Assembly: GCF_003710085.1 (NCBI RefSeq)
Contig: NZ_CP033324.1
Span: 1,869,501 to 1,933,500, forward strand
Direction of reading: 5' to 3'
DNA length: 64,000 bases
Source of the DNA: Nocardioides pantholopis
GTDB lineage: Bacteria > Actinomycetota > Actinomycetes > Propionibacteriales > Nocardioidaceae
The notes under the pieces were generated by a model. That model was given only the letters and a program-made list of their open reading frames with translations. It did no database searches and was not told the origin of the DNA. This document shows, piece by piece, positions 50,941-59,497 of this stretch (its first letter is position 1; every line of letters begins with the position of its first letter). Made by a program: the position numbers and the translations under genes.

Positions 50941-51810
50941 ATGCAGTGTGCAGGTGAGACGGGCGGCTGTCCGGTGTGGGCGGCGGTCCGCTCGGCGTCG
51001 CGGTCCGCCGGCCCGGCGCGCGTCCGGCAGCTGAGCTGGGTGGCGACCGAGCTGCACCGGGCCCAGGAGCTGGGGGAGCAGCCGGAGGCCGGCCCCGGCG
51101 GGTGCGCGGAGTGGCTGGTCGGGGATCGAGCCCGGTTCTACCTCGTGGCGGCGTCGCAGGGGCGGCTCCGGACCCGCGGCCGGCCGGGCCGCCCGTCGAC
51201 GCCGGCCTCCGTCCGGGTGCGCGCCTCGGTGCTGCGCGAGCTGGCGGCGTACGCCGGTGCGGAGGGGCCGGCAGCGGGCATCGGTCAGGCGCCGGACCGG
51301 CAGTGGACGCCCGGCGACGCCCGGCGCGCGTTCCTCACCTGGCTGCGTGCCGACGCCTCCGAGCTCGGCTCGCGCACCTACGCGTGCGCGGCGCTCGCCT
51401 CGGCGGGCGTGCGGGTGGGCGAGATGGTCGGGCTGATCGACGCGAGCATGGGCTCCGACGGGACGCTGGCCGACCTGGTCCGGAACCCACCAGGCCCGGG
51501 CGCTCCGTTCCTGGCGCCGGTCACCCTGCCGGCGTACGCCCGCGAGGCGGTGACGGCCTGGCTCCGGGTCCGGGACGGCGTCGTCGTCTCACCCCGGGTC
51601 CGGGCGCTCTTCGTCACGCTGCGGCCGGCGAGCCGGCGGGGGAGCGTGTACGCGCGCGGCCTGCCGGTGACCGCCCGCAGCCTGAACCGCTCGCACCTGC
51701 TGGCCGCCGAGAACTGGCTGGCCCTGGGTCGGTCCGCGGGCGCGGGCCTCAGCGCGAGCGACCTGTCGCTCGGCCGGCTCGCCTACCACCCGGAGACGGC
51801 CGGAGCCTGA
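50941..51810 (+). CDS. Hypothetical protein with degenerate tyrosine-recombinase-like core
   Basis: This 289-residue protein has no firm family match by eye. One block, RTYACAALASAGVRVGEMVGL (about 143-163), follows the box I pattern of tyrosine recombinases, in which an Arg lies in TGLRVSEL. The following VTLPAYAREAVTAWLRVRDG and ALFVTLRPASRRGSVYARGL also resemble the loop where integrases read vp-x(n)-LF. The box II H-x-x-R and the nucleophilic Tyr are not recognisable, and the chain ends at LGRLAYHPETAGA. It is either an inactive integrase relative or a coincidence. Confidence 0.5.
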   Translation: MQCAGETGGCPVWAAVRSASRSAGPARVRQLSWVATELHRAQELGEQPEAGPGGCAEWLVGDRARFYLVAASQGRLRTRGRPGRPSTPASVRVRASVLRELAAYAGAEGPAAGIGQAPDRQWTPGDARRAFLTWLRADASELGSRTYACAALASAGVRVGEMVGLIDASMGSDGTLADLVRNPPGPGAPFLAPVTLPAYAREAVTAWLRVRDGVVVSPRVRALFVTLRPASRRGSVYARGLPVTARSLNRSHLLAAENWLALGRSAGAGLSASDLSLGRLAYHPETAGA

Positions 51811-51824
51811 CGGCCGACCGCCGC

Positions 51825-52862
51825 TCAGCGCACCCGGAACACCTCCACGATGTGCGGGGTATCGATCAGGGTGTGGGGCGAGAAGGCGTGGTAGGCCCAC
51901 ACGTGCACCCAGGCGTTGCCGGTGCGCAGGGTCAGGAAGCTCTTGACCATGCCCGGGCCGAGGTAGGTGAAGACCACGAAGACGACCGACAGCGCGGCCG
52001 ATCCGGGGGAGTCGAAGCTGGTCCAGGCGTCCCAGAGGTGCAGTCCGGCGTAGGTCAGCCCGCCGTACAGGACCGTCGCCGTGGCCGACCCGGTCAGCCG
52101 CAGGAACCGGGGGATGAGGATCGCGTACACGAAGACCATGGCCGGGAGCACGGTCCCGACGAAGTAGAGCGCGAAGGTCAGGGACGCGCCGCGCAGGAGC
52201 TGCCCCGCCGGGAGCTCGAAGAGGTCGGGCCGGCCGACGACGACCTGGAACCACGTCTCCAACACCAGCACGACGCCGATGACGAGCAGGTCGTTGCGGG
52301 GCGCGGTGGAGCGCAGTCCGAGCGCGGTCGGCGAGTAGCGGCGGCGGAAGTAGAGCAGTGGAACGACGGCGTAGACCACCAGGTTGTATCCGGCCCAGGC
52401 GAGCACCTCGGCGCGGGCCACGTGCTCGTGGGTGCCGACCAGGCTGCCGGCCAGATGCAGGCCGAACGGGTGCCATCCGAAGGCCCGGGCCAGGACGAAC
52501 CCTCCGAGCAGGCCCAGGGCGCCGTACGCGAGCAGTCCCACGGTCTCCCGCAGCGCGCGCGTGCGCTCCGGTGCCCGGTCGAGCACCCGGGGGTCCGGGC
52601 GTCGACGGGTCAGCCAGTAGACGACGCCGATCATCAGGAGCACCTGGATCAGGGCGAGGTTGGTCTCCAGCAGGAGCTCCCACGGCGCGGAGTCGGCGCG
52701 CGCCGGCCAGTCGAAGGGCAGGTCGTCCGGGGCGGTGAGCGCCACCGCGACGTTGGCGCCCACCCAGGCCGCGATCGCGGTCCTGAGGATCCCGCGGGCG
52801 GACCGACGGGACTGTCGCTGCAGACCTTCGGACCCGCGCGGGGTCTCGATGTCGACGCCCAT
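51825..52862 (-). CDS. CPBP-type intramembrane protein lacking the EExxxR motif
   Basis: This 345-residue protein has about 8 TM helices. The C-terminal part resembles CPBP/Abi glutamic-type intramembrane proteases: VGTVLPAMVFVYAILIPRFLR (where EExxxR is expected), TVLYGGLTYAGLHLWDAWTSF (box 2, with His) and NAWVHVWAYHAFSPHTLID (box 3, with His). The glutamates of box 1 are missing, so proteolysis is doubtful. The start was placed at MGVDIETPRG; an in-frame ATG at 52943 lies inside the divergent tetR start region. It is divergent from a TetR gene across repeated half-sites. Confidence 0.72.
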   Translation of the reverse strand: MGVDIETPRGSEGLQRQSRRSARGILRTAIAAWVGANVAVALTAPDDLPFDWPARADSAPWELLLETNLALIQVLLMIGVVYWLTRRRPDPRVLDRAPERTRALRETVGLLAYGALGLLGGFVLARAFGWHPFGLHLAGSLVGTHEHVARAEVLAWAGYNLVVYAVVPLLYFRRRYSPTALGLRSTAPRNDLLVIGVVLVLETWFQVVVGRPDLFELPAGQLLRGASLTFALYFVGTVLPAMVFVYAILIPRFLRLTGSATATVLYGGLTYAGLHLWDAWTSFDSPGSAALSVVFVVFTYLGPGMVKSFLTLRTGNAWVHVWAYHAFSPHTLIDTPHIVEVFRVR

Positions 52863-52889
52863 GGCGTCCACCTCCGCCTGTTGGCAATA

Positions 52890-52927
52890 CACCTGTGCTA
52901 CATCGGAAGTTAGCACGCCTGTGTTAC
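52890..52927. promoter_or_regulatory. Divergent regulatory region with repeated GTGCTA/TAGCAC half-sites
   Basis: CACCTGTGCTAC (52890-52901) and CGCCTGTGTTAC (52916-52927) are direct repeats, 10 of 12 identical and 26 bp apart. GTGCTA (52895-52900) and TAGCAC (52911-52916) form an inverted repeat with a 10-bp spacer. The cluster probably binds the divergent TetR protein. Confidence 0.5.
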
Positions 52928-52935
52928 AAAGGGCC

Positions 52936-53547
52936 ATGCCCAAGATGGTGGATCCGGACCAGCGGCGCCGGGACCTGGCTCACGCCACCTGGCGCGTCAT
53001 CCGCCGCGAGGGCGTGGAGCACGCCTCGGTGCGCACCGTCGCCCGGGAGGCCGGCCTGTCCGCCGGGTCGCTGCGGCACTACTTCGGCAGCCAGACCGAG
53101 CTGCTGGCGTTCGCCATGGCCACGGTGATGGAGCGGGTCGAGCACCGGGTCGCCGCGGTGCCCCGACCGGACGACCCGCTGGTGGCGGCCAAGGCCGTGC
53201 TGGCCGAGCTGCTGCCGCTGGACGACGAGCGAGCCGCGGAGAACGAGGTGTGGCTCGCGTTCACGGCTCGCGCCCTGGCGGACGGCCGGCTCCGGGAGCT
53301 GCGTGACGAGGCCTACGACCGTCTCCAGGCGGGGTGTGCCGCCTGGATCGCGCGGCTGCTCCCCGACGCGGGGGCGGCCGAGCACGAGCTCGAGTCCGAG
53401 CGGCTCTTCGCCCTCGTGGACGGGCTGGCCGTCCACGCCGCGCTGCGCCCTGCCTCGGCCACCCCGGCTCGGCTTGCGGCGGTCCTGGACCATCACCTCG
53501 AGCAGGTGGTGCGGTGCGCCGGTTCGCCCGGTTTCGCCGGCGACTGA
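52936..53547 (+). CDS. TetR family regulator divergent from the CPBP-like gene
   Basis: This 203-residue protein has its DNA-binding domain at about 10-56: ATWRVIRREGVEHASVRTVAREAGLSAGSLRHYFGSQTELL. The rest contains the TetR_C_6 (BetI-like) pattern ERVEHRVAAVPRPDDPLVAAKAVLAELLPLDDERAAENEVWLAFTARAL. BetI-like TetRs often control adjacent transport or membrane genes, here the CPBP-like protein. There is no clear SD upstream; the leader is very short. Confidence 0.88.
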   Translation: MPKMVDPDQRRRDLAHATWRVIRREGVEHASVRTVAREAGLSAGSLRHYFGSQTELLAFAMATVMERVEHRVAAVPRPDDPLVAAKAVLAELLPLDDERAAENEVWLAFTARALADGRLRELRDEAYDRLQAGCAAWIARLLPDAGAAEHELESERLFALVDGLAVHAALRPASATPARLAAVLDHHLEQVVRCAGSPGFAGD

Positions 53548-53601
53548 GAGGGGATCGTGGGACCGTGGGGATCACCCCTGCGCGCCCTCCGGAAGGTCCC
53601 C

Positions 53602-55449
53602 ATGCCACGCATGTCCCGCCTTGTTGTCGTCCTGCTCGCCGTTGCCGCCGTTCTCGCCGGCCTCCTGGTCGGGTCGCCCGCGTCCGCCGCGGACGGGTCG
53701 CTCTCGGGCGTGGTTCAGGTGAAGCCGGCCGGTGGCCCCGTGGCGCCGCTGGCCGGCGCCGACGTGCACCTGTACCGCTCCGCGACGACCGAGTGGAGCG
53801 GGGAGCTGGTCCGGTCCGTCCGGGCCGGGGCCGACGGCTCCTGGAGCGCCGCGGGTCTCGAGGACGGGTACTACTTCGTGCGGGTGATCGCCCCCGAAGG
53901 CTCCCCGGCCGAGGAGTACTGGGAGAACGCCTGGAGCCCCTACGAGGTGACGCCCGTCCGGGTCGACGGCAACGCCGTCAGGCTCCCGCGCCCGATCGTC
54001 CTGGAGACCCCCGGCTGGGTCCAGGGTCGGGTCGTCGACGAGGCCGGCCGGCCGGTCGTGGGCGCCTTCGTCTCGTTCCGGGCCTCGGAGAGCTCGGGGA
54101 GCTACGGGCTGGAGACCGGGGCCGACGGACGCTATGACAGCCGCACCGGCGACCACACCGACGCGCTGCTGCCGGGCAGCTACCTGGTCGCCGTCCGGTG
54201 GTACAGCGACGACCTCGACGACCCGGTCTACCGCGAGAGCGAGGCTCGCGTGACCGTGAGCGCCGGAGCGGGCGCCACCCACGACGTCACGCTCGTGGAG
54301 AGGCCGGCGATCGTCATGACGGTGCTCGACGAGGAGGGCCAGCCGCTGGCGAACGCGCCGCTCCACCTGCAGGTCCGAACGCCCGACTTCAAGAACGGCG
54401 TGTTCGGGCCGATCCAGTCCGGGCCCCACGAGACCGACGCCTCAGGGCGCTATCTGGTGGGCGACTCCTTCGAGGAGGTGAAGGTCTTCGTCGGCCTGCC
54501 CGAGGGGTACCAGGGCTCCGCGGTCGGCGAGTGGTGGGACGGCGCGTACTCGTTCGCCGAGGCTCGGTCGCTGACCTTCCCGGCCGGCGCTCCGCTGCGC
54601 CGCGAGATCACGGTCCGCCTCGGCTCGGCCCCGACCGCGGTCCAGGCGGTCACTCCGGGCATCCGAGGTGTCGCTCGGGTGGGAAGGACGCTCACGGCCT
54701 ACACCCCTGGGTGGGGGCCGAGCGGCGTGGAGATGGAGTACCAGTGGCTCGATAGTGGCTTCGTCATCCCGGGTGCGACCGGGTCGAGCTTCACGATCCC
54801 GGCCACCATGGCCGGCAGCCACGGGGTCTCGGTGCGGGTGACCGGCAGGGTCCCCGGCCAGCCCGCGGTCGATCGGGTGAGCCCGTGGACGGGGGAGGTG
54901 CTGCCCTCTGACGGCAGCACCGACATGGTCGCCGGGATCCCCAAGATCACCGGACGGGCCGAGGTGGGACACGTCCTCGCGGCGATCCCCGGCACCTGGT
55001 TCCCCGCGGGCGTGACCCTGAGCTGGGTCTGGACGGCAGGAGGCAAGCAGGTCGGCACTGGGCGCTACCTGAAGGTCACCAATGCGCTGGCCGGCAAGTC
55101 CGTCCTCCTCGTCGTGCGGGGCGAGCTCGGCGGCGCGAGCACCGTCGTCTCCTCGAACTACACCGTCAAGGTGCGCGGCGTGTTGACCGCGGCCCGGCCG
55201 AAGGTCACCGGCAAGGCGCAGGTGGGGCGGAAGCTGCGCGCCAGGGCTGGAGCGTGGGGGCCGGGCAAGGTCACCGTGCGGTTGGCCTGGTTCCGCAACG
55301 GGACCAAGGTGAAGAAGGCCACCGGCACGACGTACCGGCTGACCCGCAAGGACGTCGGCAAGCGGATCAGCGTGCGGGCAACGGGCAGCCGTCGACACTT
55401 CGACACCGTCACGACCCGGAGTGCCAAGACCGGCCGCGTGACCCGCTAG
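53602..55449 (+). CDS. Secreted protein with carboxypeptidase-regulatory-like and Ig-like repeats
   Basis: This 615-residue protein has a signal peptide (RLVVVLLAVAAVLAGLLVGSPASA). Residues about 30-260 hold SdrD/CarboxypepD_reg-like beta modules (LSGVVQVKPAGGPVAPLAGADVHLYRS; VQGRVVDEAGRPVVGAFVSFRAS). From about 355 there are three repeats of an actinobacterial Ig-like unit (VTPGIRGVARVGRTLTAYTPGWGPSGVEMEYQWLDSG; IPKITGRAEVGHVLAAIPGTWFP; ARPKVTGKAQVGRKLRARAGAWGPG). No enzyme domain is seen, so an adhesive or structural surface role is the best guess. GGAAGG precedes the ATG at 53602. Confidence 0.85.
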   Translation: MPRMSRLVVVLLAVAAVLAGLLVGSPASAADGSLSGVVQVKPAGGPVAPLAGADVHLYRSATTEWSGELVRSVRAGADGSWSAAGLEDGYYFVRVIAPEGSPAEEYWENAWSPYEVTPVRVDGNAVRLPRPIVLETPGWVQGRVVDEAGRPVVGAFVSFRASESSGSYGLETGADGRYDSRTGDHTDALLPGSYLVAVRWYSDDLDDPVYRESEARVTVSAGAGATHDVTLVERPAIVMTVLDEEGQPLANAPLHLQVRTPDFKNGVFGPIQSGPHETDASGRYLVGDSFEEVKVFVGLPEGYQGSAVGEWWDGAYSFAEARSLTFPAGAPLRREITVRLGSAPTAVQAVTPGIRGVARVGRTLTAYTPGWGPSGVEMEYQWLDSGFVIPGATGSSFTIPATMAGSHGVSVRVTGRVPGQPAVDRVSPWTGEVLPSDGSTDMVAGIPKITGRAEVGHVLAAIPGTWFPAGVTLSWVWTAGGKQVGTGRYLKVTNALAGKSVLLVVRGELGGASTVVSSNYTVKVRGVLTAARPKVTGKAQVGRKLRARAGAWGPGKVTVRLAWFRNGTKVKKATGTTYRLTRKDVGKRISVRATGSRRHFDTVTTRSAKTGRVTR

Positions 55450-55450
55450 T

Positions 55451-55476
55451 GCCACGCGGGCCCGGGGCCGCGTGGC
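55451..55476. terminator. Bidirectional hairpin between convergent genes
   Basis: GCCACGCGG and CCGCGTGGC are perfect 9-bp arms around an 8-nt loop, directly after the Ig-like gene stop and touching the stop of the convergent tetR gene. Confidence 0.65.
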
Positions 55477-56054
55477 TAGTCCGTCTCGACCTCGGTGAGC
55501 GCCAGCAGCTCCTCGCGAGCCTGGGTCAGCTGCTCGGGAGACAGGTACGGCGTGTTGACCGCCGCGACGAGTCCCTCGGCCGCGAGTCGGACGATCAGGG
55601 CCCGGCCCGGCGGCAGGCCGTCGGCCGCGAAGGCGTCGTTCCAGGCTCGGGCGTCCTCCTCCTCCAGGGGCGCGGACAGGGCGGCTGCGTCGGTTGCCCC
55701 CAGCGCGGAGAGCAGCCCGGCGGGACTGAACATCCGGGTGAGGTACTCGCTGCCTCCGGTGTGGGCGCGCACGTAGCCGCGGGTGAACTTGCCGGCCCGG
55801 TTCTCGCTGAGGTCGACGTGGGCGCGCACCTCCTCCCAGATCCGGGTGATCGTGTGCTCGATCAGCGCGGTGAGAAGCTCTTCGCGGCTGCGGAAGTGGT
55901 GCATCAGCCCGCTCTTGGTCACCCCGGCGAGCGCGGCGATCTCGGCGAGGCTGACCCTCGTCCCCTTCTGCACGATCGCCTGCTCGGCAGCGTCGAGGAT
56001 CGCGCGCCGGGTGCGCTCGCGGTCCCGTACCAGCTCCCGCTCGGGCGGCGTCAT
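55476..56054 (-). CDS. TetR family regulator of the SmvA-like exporter
   Basis: This 192-residue protein has the DNA-binding domain at about 10-56: RRAILDAAEQAIVQKGTRVSLAEIAALAGVTKSGLMHHFRSREELL. The ATG overlaps the stop of the upstream MFS gene (ATGA), so exporter and regulator are co-transcribed. The imperfect inverted repeat just upstream of the MFS gene (57579-57596) is its probable operator. The effector is unknown; QacR/SmvR-type regulators sense cationic biocides. Confidence 0.88.
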   Translation of the reverse strand: MTPPERELVRDRERTRRAILDAAEQAIVQKGTRVSLAEIAALAGVTKSGLMHHFRSREELLTALIEHTITRIWEEVRAHVDLSENRAGKFTRGYVRAHTGGSEYLTRMFSPAGLLSALGATDAAALSAPLEEEDARAWNDAFAADGLPPGRALIVRLAAEGLVAAVNTPYLSPEQLTQAREELLALTEVETD

Positions 56055-57565
56055 CGCCGCGTCTCTCGCACCGGGGTCATGGAGGGGATCATCCGCCACG
56101 CGACGACAGCCGCCGCCAGCAGGATGGCCGCCGCGACGAACGAGGTCGTCTGCATGGCCGCGGCGAACGCCTCCTGCGCGGCGGCGATGACCGACGGGTC
56201 GTCGATGGTGGTGACGGCGTAGGCGAGCGAGTCGTGCACGGTCGCGGTCTCCTCGGCGTCCAGGCCGGCTGGCAGCTCGAGCCCGGAGCGGTACATCGCG
56301 AGATGCAGGGATCCGAGCACGGCGATCCCCAGGGCGCCACCGAGCTCGTAGGCGGTCTCGGCGACGGCCGACGCGGCACCCGCGCGCTCCTTGGGTACGG
56401 CGCTGACCACCGCGTCGGTGGAGAGGGTCATCGCGATCCCGATGCCGAGCCCCATTACGGCGAGCGCGCCCCCGAGCCCCCAGAAGGAGGTCCACTGGGT
56501 GGTCGCGCCGATCCCGGCGAGACCGAGGGCGGCCACCGCGAGCCCCAGGCCGATCGAGCGGCCGGCGCCGAGCCGGGTCACCAGCACGCCGATCAGTCCG
56601 ATCACCGCGATCGACGCCAACGTGGCGGGCAGCTCCGCGAGGCCGGCGTCCAGCGGACCGAAGCCGCGGACCAGCTGCAGGTACTGGGAGAAGAAGAAGA
56701 GCAGGCCCAGGAAGGCGAAGATCGAGAGCAGGCTCGCGCACACGGCTCCGGTGAACGCGGGCACGCGGAACAGCGACACGTCGAGCAGGGGGACCCGCAG
56801 CCGCGCCTGCCGGCGCAGGAACCACCAGCCGCAGGCGACGCCGAGCAGGACAGTCCCGACGACCACGCTGTCGAACCCCGACGCGATCCAGTGCTTCACG
56901 CCGTACACGACCGGCACGATCGTCAGGATCGAGAGCAGGGAGGACACCACGTCGATCGGCTGGCCGGCCATGCCCCGCGACTCCGGCAGCAGGAGCCAGC
57001 CTCCGACCAGCGCGAGCGCCATGATCGGCACGTTGATCAGGAACACCGAGCCCCACCAGAAGTGCTCCAGGAGCACTCCGCCGACCAGGGGCCCGAGCGC
57101 GGCGCCGGCGGTGGCGCCGACCGACCAGACCGCGATGGCCCGGGTGCGCTGCGCCGGCTCGCGGAACATGGCGCGCACGATCGAGAGCGTCGAGGGCATC
57201 AGTGTGGCGCCGGCGACGCCGAGCAGGGCGCGTGCCGCGATCAGGGTCTCGGCGTTGGGGGAGAACGCCGCGACGACCGACGCTGCGCCGAAGGCGGCGC
57301 TGCCGATCATCAGCAGTCGCTTGCGACCGATCCGGTCGGCGACGTTGCCCATCGTGATCAGCAGGCCGGCGAGCACGAAGGAGTAGATGTCGCCGATCCA
57401 GAGCAGCTGACTCGAGGAGGGAGCGAGATCCTCGGCCAGCGACGGCACCGCGAGGTAGAGCACCGTCCCATCGATCGCGAGCAGGAGGACGACCAGGACG
57501 AGTACGACGAGTGCGGTCCACTCCCGGCGGCTGGCGCGGGCGGGCGCCACGTACGTCTGCGTCAT
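56051..57565 (-). CDS. MFS exporter, DHA2 family (SmvA/QacA-like)
   Basis: This 504-residue protein has 14 predicted TM helices. DHA2 signatures are ALVVLVLVVLLLAIDGTVLYLAVPSLAEDL (acidic residue in TM1), WIGDIYSFVLAGLLITMGNVADRIGRKRLLM (motif A) and VGATAGAALGPLVGGVLLEHFWWGSVFLINVPI (motif C then D2). This start-to-end pattern is that of QacA/SmvA exporters of quaternary ammonium compounds and dyes. It is followed by its TetR regulator. Confidence 0.9.
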   Translation of the reverse strand: MTQTYVAPARASRREWTALVVLVLVVLLLAIDGTVLYLAVPSLAEDLAPSSSQLLWIGDIYSFVLAGLLITMGNVADRIGRKRLLMIGSAAFGAASVVAAFSPNAETLIAARALLGVAGATLMPSTLSIVRAMFREPAQRTRAIAVWSVGATAGAALGPLVGGVLLEHFWWGSVFLINVPIMALALVGGWLLLPESRGMAGQPIDVVSSLLSILTIVPVVYGVKHWIASGFDSVVVGTVLLGVACGWWFLRRQARLRVPLLDVSLFRVPAFTGAVCASLLSIFAFLGLLFFFSQYLQLVRGFGPLDAGLAELPATLASIAVIGLIGVLVTRLGAGRSIGLGLAVAALGLAGIGATTQWTSFWGLGGALAVMGLGIGIAMTLSTDAVVSAVPKERAGAASAVAETAYELGGALGIAVLGSLHLAMYRSGLELPAGLDAEETATVHDSLAYAVTTIDDPSVIAAAQEAFAAAMQTTSFVAAAILLAAAVVAWRMIPSMTPVRETRR

Positions 57566-57578
57566 GCCGACGACGCTT

Positions 57579-57596
57579 ACGGTCCATTCGGACGGT
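57579..57596. promoter_or_regulatory. Imperfect inverted repeat upstream of the SmvA-like gene
   Basis: ACGGTCC-ATTC-GGACGGT pairs at 6 of 7 positions and lies 13 bp before the MFS start codon. It is a candidate TetR operator. Confidence 0.4.
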
Positions 57597-57670
57597 TAAA
57601 CAATCCAAGTGGTTGTTAGGTCCACCACGCCGCGGTGGGCGCTGAGACGGCGGCGTCGGACCGGGGCGGG

Positions 57671-58132
57671 TCAGTGCTCGAGGTACGCCGCGAGCTGCGC
57701 CAGGGACGACCTGAGGCCCACAGCGTGGTCCTCCGCGGAGATGCCGGGCGGGACATCGGTGGCCCGGAACTCCACGCGGGTCCCGCCGTCCTCCGGGACG
57801 ACCTCCCAGGTCATGGTCATGGTCCCGGAGAACATCGGGTCGTCGGAGACGAAGTCGACGACCTGGACGATGCGCGAGCCCGGTACGACGTCGACGAAGC
57901 GGGCCTCGACGACATCCGACCCGGGGGTGGTCTTGCCGGCCGCGGTGAGCGGGTCGTCGTAGGTGAGCACGAGCCGGTAGGACCCGCCCGGTCGCGCGTC
58001 GACGTACTCGAACCGGCCGCTCATCCCCTCGGGCGGCAGCCAGGCGACCAGCGCCTCCGGGTCGACGAGCGCCCGGAACGCCCGGTCGACCGGCGCGCGG
58101 ACGACGCGGGCGGCGGAGTCGACGCGGGCCAT
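57671..58132 (-). CDS. SRPBCC/AHSA1 family protein
   Basis: This 153-residue protein has the activator-of-Hsp90 homology fold pattern: RVVRAPVDRAFRALVDPEALVAWLPPEGMSGRFEYVDARPGGSYRL, EARFVDVVPGSRIVQVVDFVSDDPMFSGTMTMTWEVVPEDGGTRV and GLRSSLAQLAAYL at the C-terminus. These small hydrophobic-cavity proteins bind lipids or other ligands; the role of this one is unknown. The AI-2E-type permease gene lies upstream on the same strand, 49 bp away. Confidence 0.87.
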   Translation of the reverse strand: MARVDSAARVVRAPVDRAFRALVDPEALVAWLPPEGMSGRFEYVDARPGGSYRLVLTYDDPLTAAGKTTPGSDVVEARFVDVVPGSRIVQVVDFVSDDPMFSGTMTMTWEVVPEDGGTRVEFRATDVPPGISAEDHAVGLRSSLAQLAAYLEH

Positions 58133-58181
58133 GGAGACAGCCTCGCACCAGTCAGGCCCGCGGCGGGGCGGAACCGGGCCG

Positions 58182-59300
58182 TCAGGACCGGTTCACGGCG
58201 GCCCGCGTGACCTCCTCGTCGAGGTAGCGCAGGATGACCGCGGCGACGGCGACCACCGGAACGGCCAGGAAGGCGCCGACGATCCCGAACAGGGTCGAGC
58301 CCAGGGCGACCGAGAGCAGGACGACCACGGCGTGCAGCTGCATGCTGCGTGACTGCAGCCACGGCGAGAGGACGTTGCCCTCGAGCTGCTGGACGGCGAG
58401 GATCACGGCCAGGATGATCAGCGCACCGGTCACGCCGTTGGACACCAGGGCCACGAGGACGGCGATGGCGCCGACGACCACGGCGCCGACGATCGGGATG
58501 AAGCCGCCGAAGAACGTCAGCACGGTGAGCGGCACGGCCAGCGGTACGCCGACCAGCAGCAGCGCCGCGCCGATGAAGAGCGCGTCGATGAAGCTGACCA
58601 GTGCCTGGGTGCGGATGTAGCCGCCGAGGGTGCCCCAGGAGCGGCTCATCACCTCGCGCAGGTGGGGGCCGACCCGCGAGCCGGAGAGCCGACCGATCCA
58701 GGGCCCGAAGTTCCGGCCGTCCTTGAGGAAGAAGAACGTCAGCACCAGCGTGAGCAGGAGCGTGATCGCCGCCGACGAGACTGCGCCCACGCCGGTGAGC
58801 ACTCCGGAGGCGATGGCGTCGGCACTGCTGGTCAACCGGTCCTGGGCGCCTGCCACCGCGGCGTCCATCTGGGTGGCGGTGACCAGGCCGGTGTCCTCGG
58901 TCCACTGCTGGAGCTTCTGCAGGCCGGCGACGGCGTCGTCGGCGATGTCGCCGGTCTGCCCGCTCACCGACGGCGCGATGGCGGCGCCGACCCCGACCAC
59001 GACGATGATCGAGCCGATCAGCACGCCGGCGGCGGCCAGTGCGGGCGGGAACCGCAGCCGCCGCTCCAGGAACCGCGCCGGCCCCTCCAGGACGGTCGCG
59101 ACGATCATCGCGAGCAGGACCGGCAGCAGGATGCTCCACAGCTCCCGCACCAGCAGGCCGAGCAGCACCGCGCCGAGGGCGATCAGGACCCAGCGGCCGC
59201 TCCAGCGGGCCAGCCAGGCGAGGCCGTTGCCGATGACCTGCTCCCGGCCCGGTACGGGGGCCGGCGTGGTCACCGGACGGCCAGTCTTCTCGTGGTCCAT
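58182..59300 (-). CDS. AI-2E family transporter (UPF0118 membrane protein)
   Basis: This 372-residue protein has the family layout: three N-terminal TM segments (VLIALGAVLLGLLVRELWSILLPVLLAMIVATVL, PPALAAAGVLIGSIIVVVGVGAA), a soluble middle section with QKLQQWTEDTG, then FFFLKDGRNFGPWI, YIRTQALVSFIDALFIGAALLLVGVPLAVPL and the C-terminal signature LEGNVLSPWLQSRSMQLHAVVVLLSVALGSTLFGIVGAFLAVPV. Members have been linked to AI-2 export and to sodium/proton exchange. The substrate here is not determinable. Confidence 0.9.
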   Translation of the reverse strand: MDHEKTGRPVTTPAPVPGREQVIGNGLAWLARWSGRWVLIALGAVLLGLLVRELWSILLPVLLAMIVATVLEGPARFLERRLRFPPALAAAGVLIGSIIVVVGVGAAIAPSVSGQTGDIADDAVAGLQKLQQWTEDTGLVTATQMDAAVAGAQDRLTSSADAIASGVLTGVGAVSSAAITLLLTLVLTFFFLKDGRNFGPWIGRLSGSRVGPHLREVMSRSWGTLGGYIRTQALVSFIDALFIGAALLLVGVPLAVPLTVLTFFGGFIPIVGAVVVGAIAVLVALVSNGVTGALIILAVILAVQQLEGNVLSPWLQSRSMQLHAVVVLLSVALGSTLFGIVGAFLAVPVVAVAAVILRYLDEEVTRAAVNRS

Positions 59301-59428
59301 GCCCTGCTCTCTCGCGTTGAGGAATATCGACCCGACCGTATGGCCTGGGGGTTGGTTCCGCTCGGGTACCCGGTGGAGGACTAGTGCAGCGGTCCGGGTC
59401 GCGCTCCGGTCGGGCGGTCGGGAAGGGC

Positions 59429-59457
59429 TTGCGTTCGAACAGGTGTTCGAGTAGGAT
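59429..59457 (+). promoter_or_regulatory. SOS promoter: perfect LexA box inside the -35/-10 spacer
   Basis: TCGAACAGGTGTTCGA (59435-59450) is a perfect TCGAAC-N4-GTTCGA box, the mycobacterial/actinobacterial LexA site. It fills the 17-bp spacer between TTGCGT (59429-59434) and TAGGAT (59452-59457), so LexA would block RNA polymerase directly. Confidence 0.8.
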
Positions 59458-59497
59458 GGGGGTCACGACATCGCCTGTTGAGCTGTTGGAGGCTCGC

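Noticed and set aside
55476-58148. A single 890-residue minus-strand protein ending in TetR
   Set aside because: Only the last 192 residues from ATG 56054 are TetR. The earlier part is an out-of-frame reading of the SmvA-like exporter and SRPBCC genes.
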